Positions 21,042 through 21,087 of a stretch of DNA of 21,087 nt are shown one piece after another. The position numbers were made by a program, and so were the translations under genes. How positions within the stretch are numbered: the stretch's first letter is position 1; each line of letters opens with the position of its first letter. The DNA comes from Gloeophyllum trabeum ATCC 11539. Its lineage: Eukaryota > Basidiomycota > Agaricomycetes > Gloeophyllales > Gloeophyllaceae. Under the pieces are notes generated by a model, which saw only the letters and a list, made by a program, of their open reading frames with translations, made no database searches and had not been told where the DNA came from. The stretch covers positions 638,509-659,595 of the forward strand of contig NW_006920427.1 of assembly GCF_000344685.1 (NCBI RefSeq), in the 5' to 3' direction.

Positions 21042-21087
21042 GGAGAATACACAGGTTATGTTGGTTATTCGAGACTTACGAGTGCCG

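Overview
This is eukaryotic DNA, almost certainly from a basidiomycete fungus (Agaricomycetes most likely). The genes are cut by many very short introns, mostly 41-68 nt, with GT...AG ends and a CTRAY-like branch point just before the acceptor. The recognisable families (velvet factor, DUF6534 seven-helix membrane protein, fungal MYND protein, viroplasmin/RNase H1-N-like proteins, Crypton-like tyrosine recombinase) point the same way. Coding regions only became readable after hand-splicing. All exon joins below were chosen so that reading phase carries through every junction; none is backed by transcript data.

Left part (1-10160), all confident genes on the + strand: a MYND zinc-finger protein (1160-1875, 3 exons); a small protein with a hydrophobic N-terminal helix and a C-terminal viroplasmin/RNase H1-N-like domain (2781-3676, 3 exons); a velvet-domain regulator (4227 to about 6053, at least 5 exons, C-terminus uncertain); about 2 kb with no recognised gene; then a DUF6534-type membrane protein split into 21 exons by 20 introns in 2.1 kb (8059-10160).

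Middle (10161-12494) is a gene-poor stretch with a short tandem repeat. It is followed by a five-exon + strand gene with its own TATA box (12495-13336), whose product carries a second viroplasmin-like motif.

Right part (13605-21087): a 617-residue low-complexity protein on the - strand (15841 to 13605) with a Trp/Lys-rich C-terminal domain; about 1.8 kb of non-coding sequence with small inverted and direct repeats; an apparently intact Crypton-like tyrosine recombinase on the - strand (19405 to 17615, 505 residues, all catalytic residues visible); and, divergently, a + strand gene with a SAP-like N-terminus (19917 to the window edge). The recombinase, the SAP-like gene and the Trp/Lys protein lie side by side and may form one mobile-element-associated set. 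That grouping is an inference, not something the sequence proves.

The first 1.16 kb holds only weak hints of a - strand gene. No rRNA, tRNA, CRISPR or bacterial-type features were seen.
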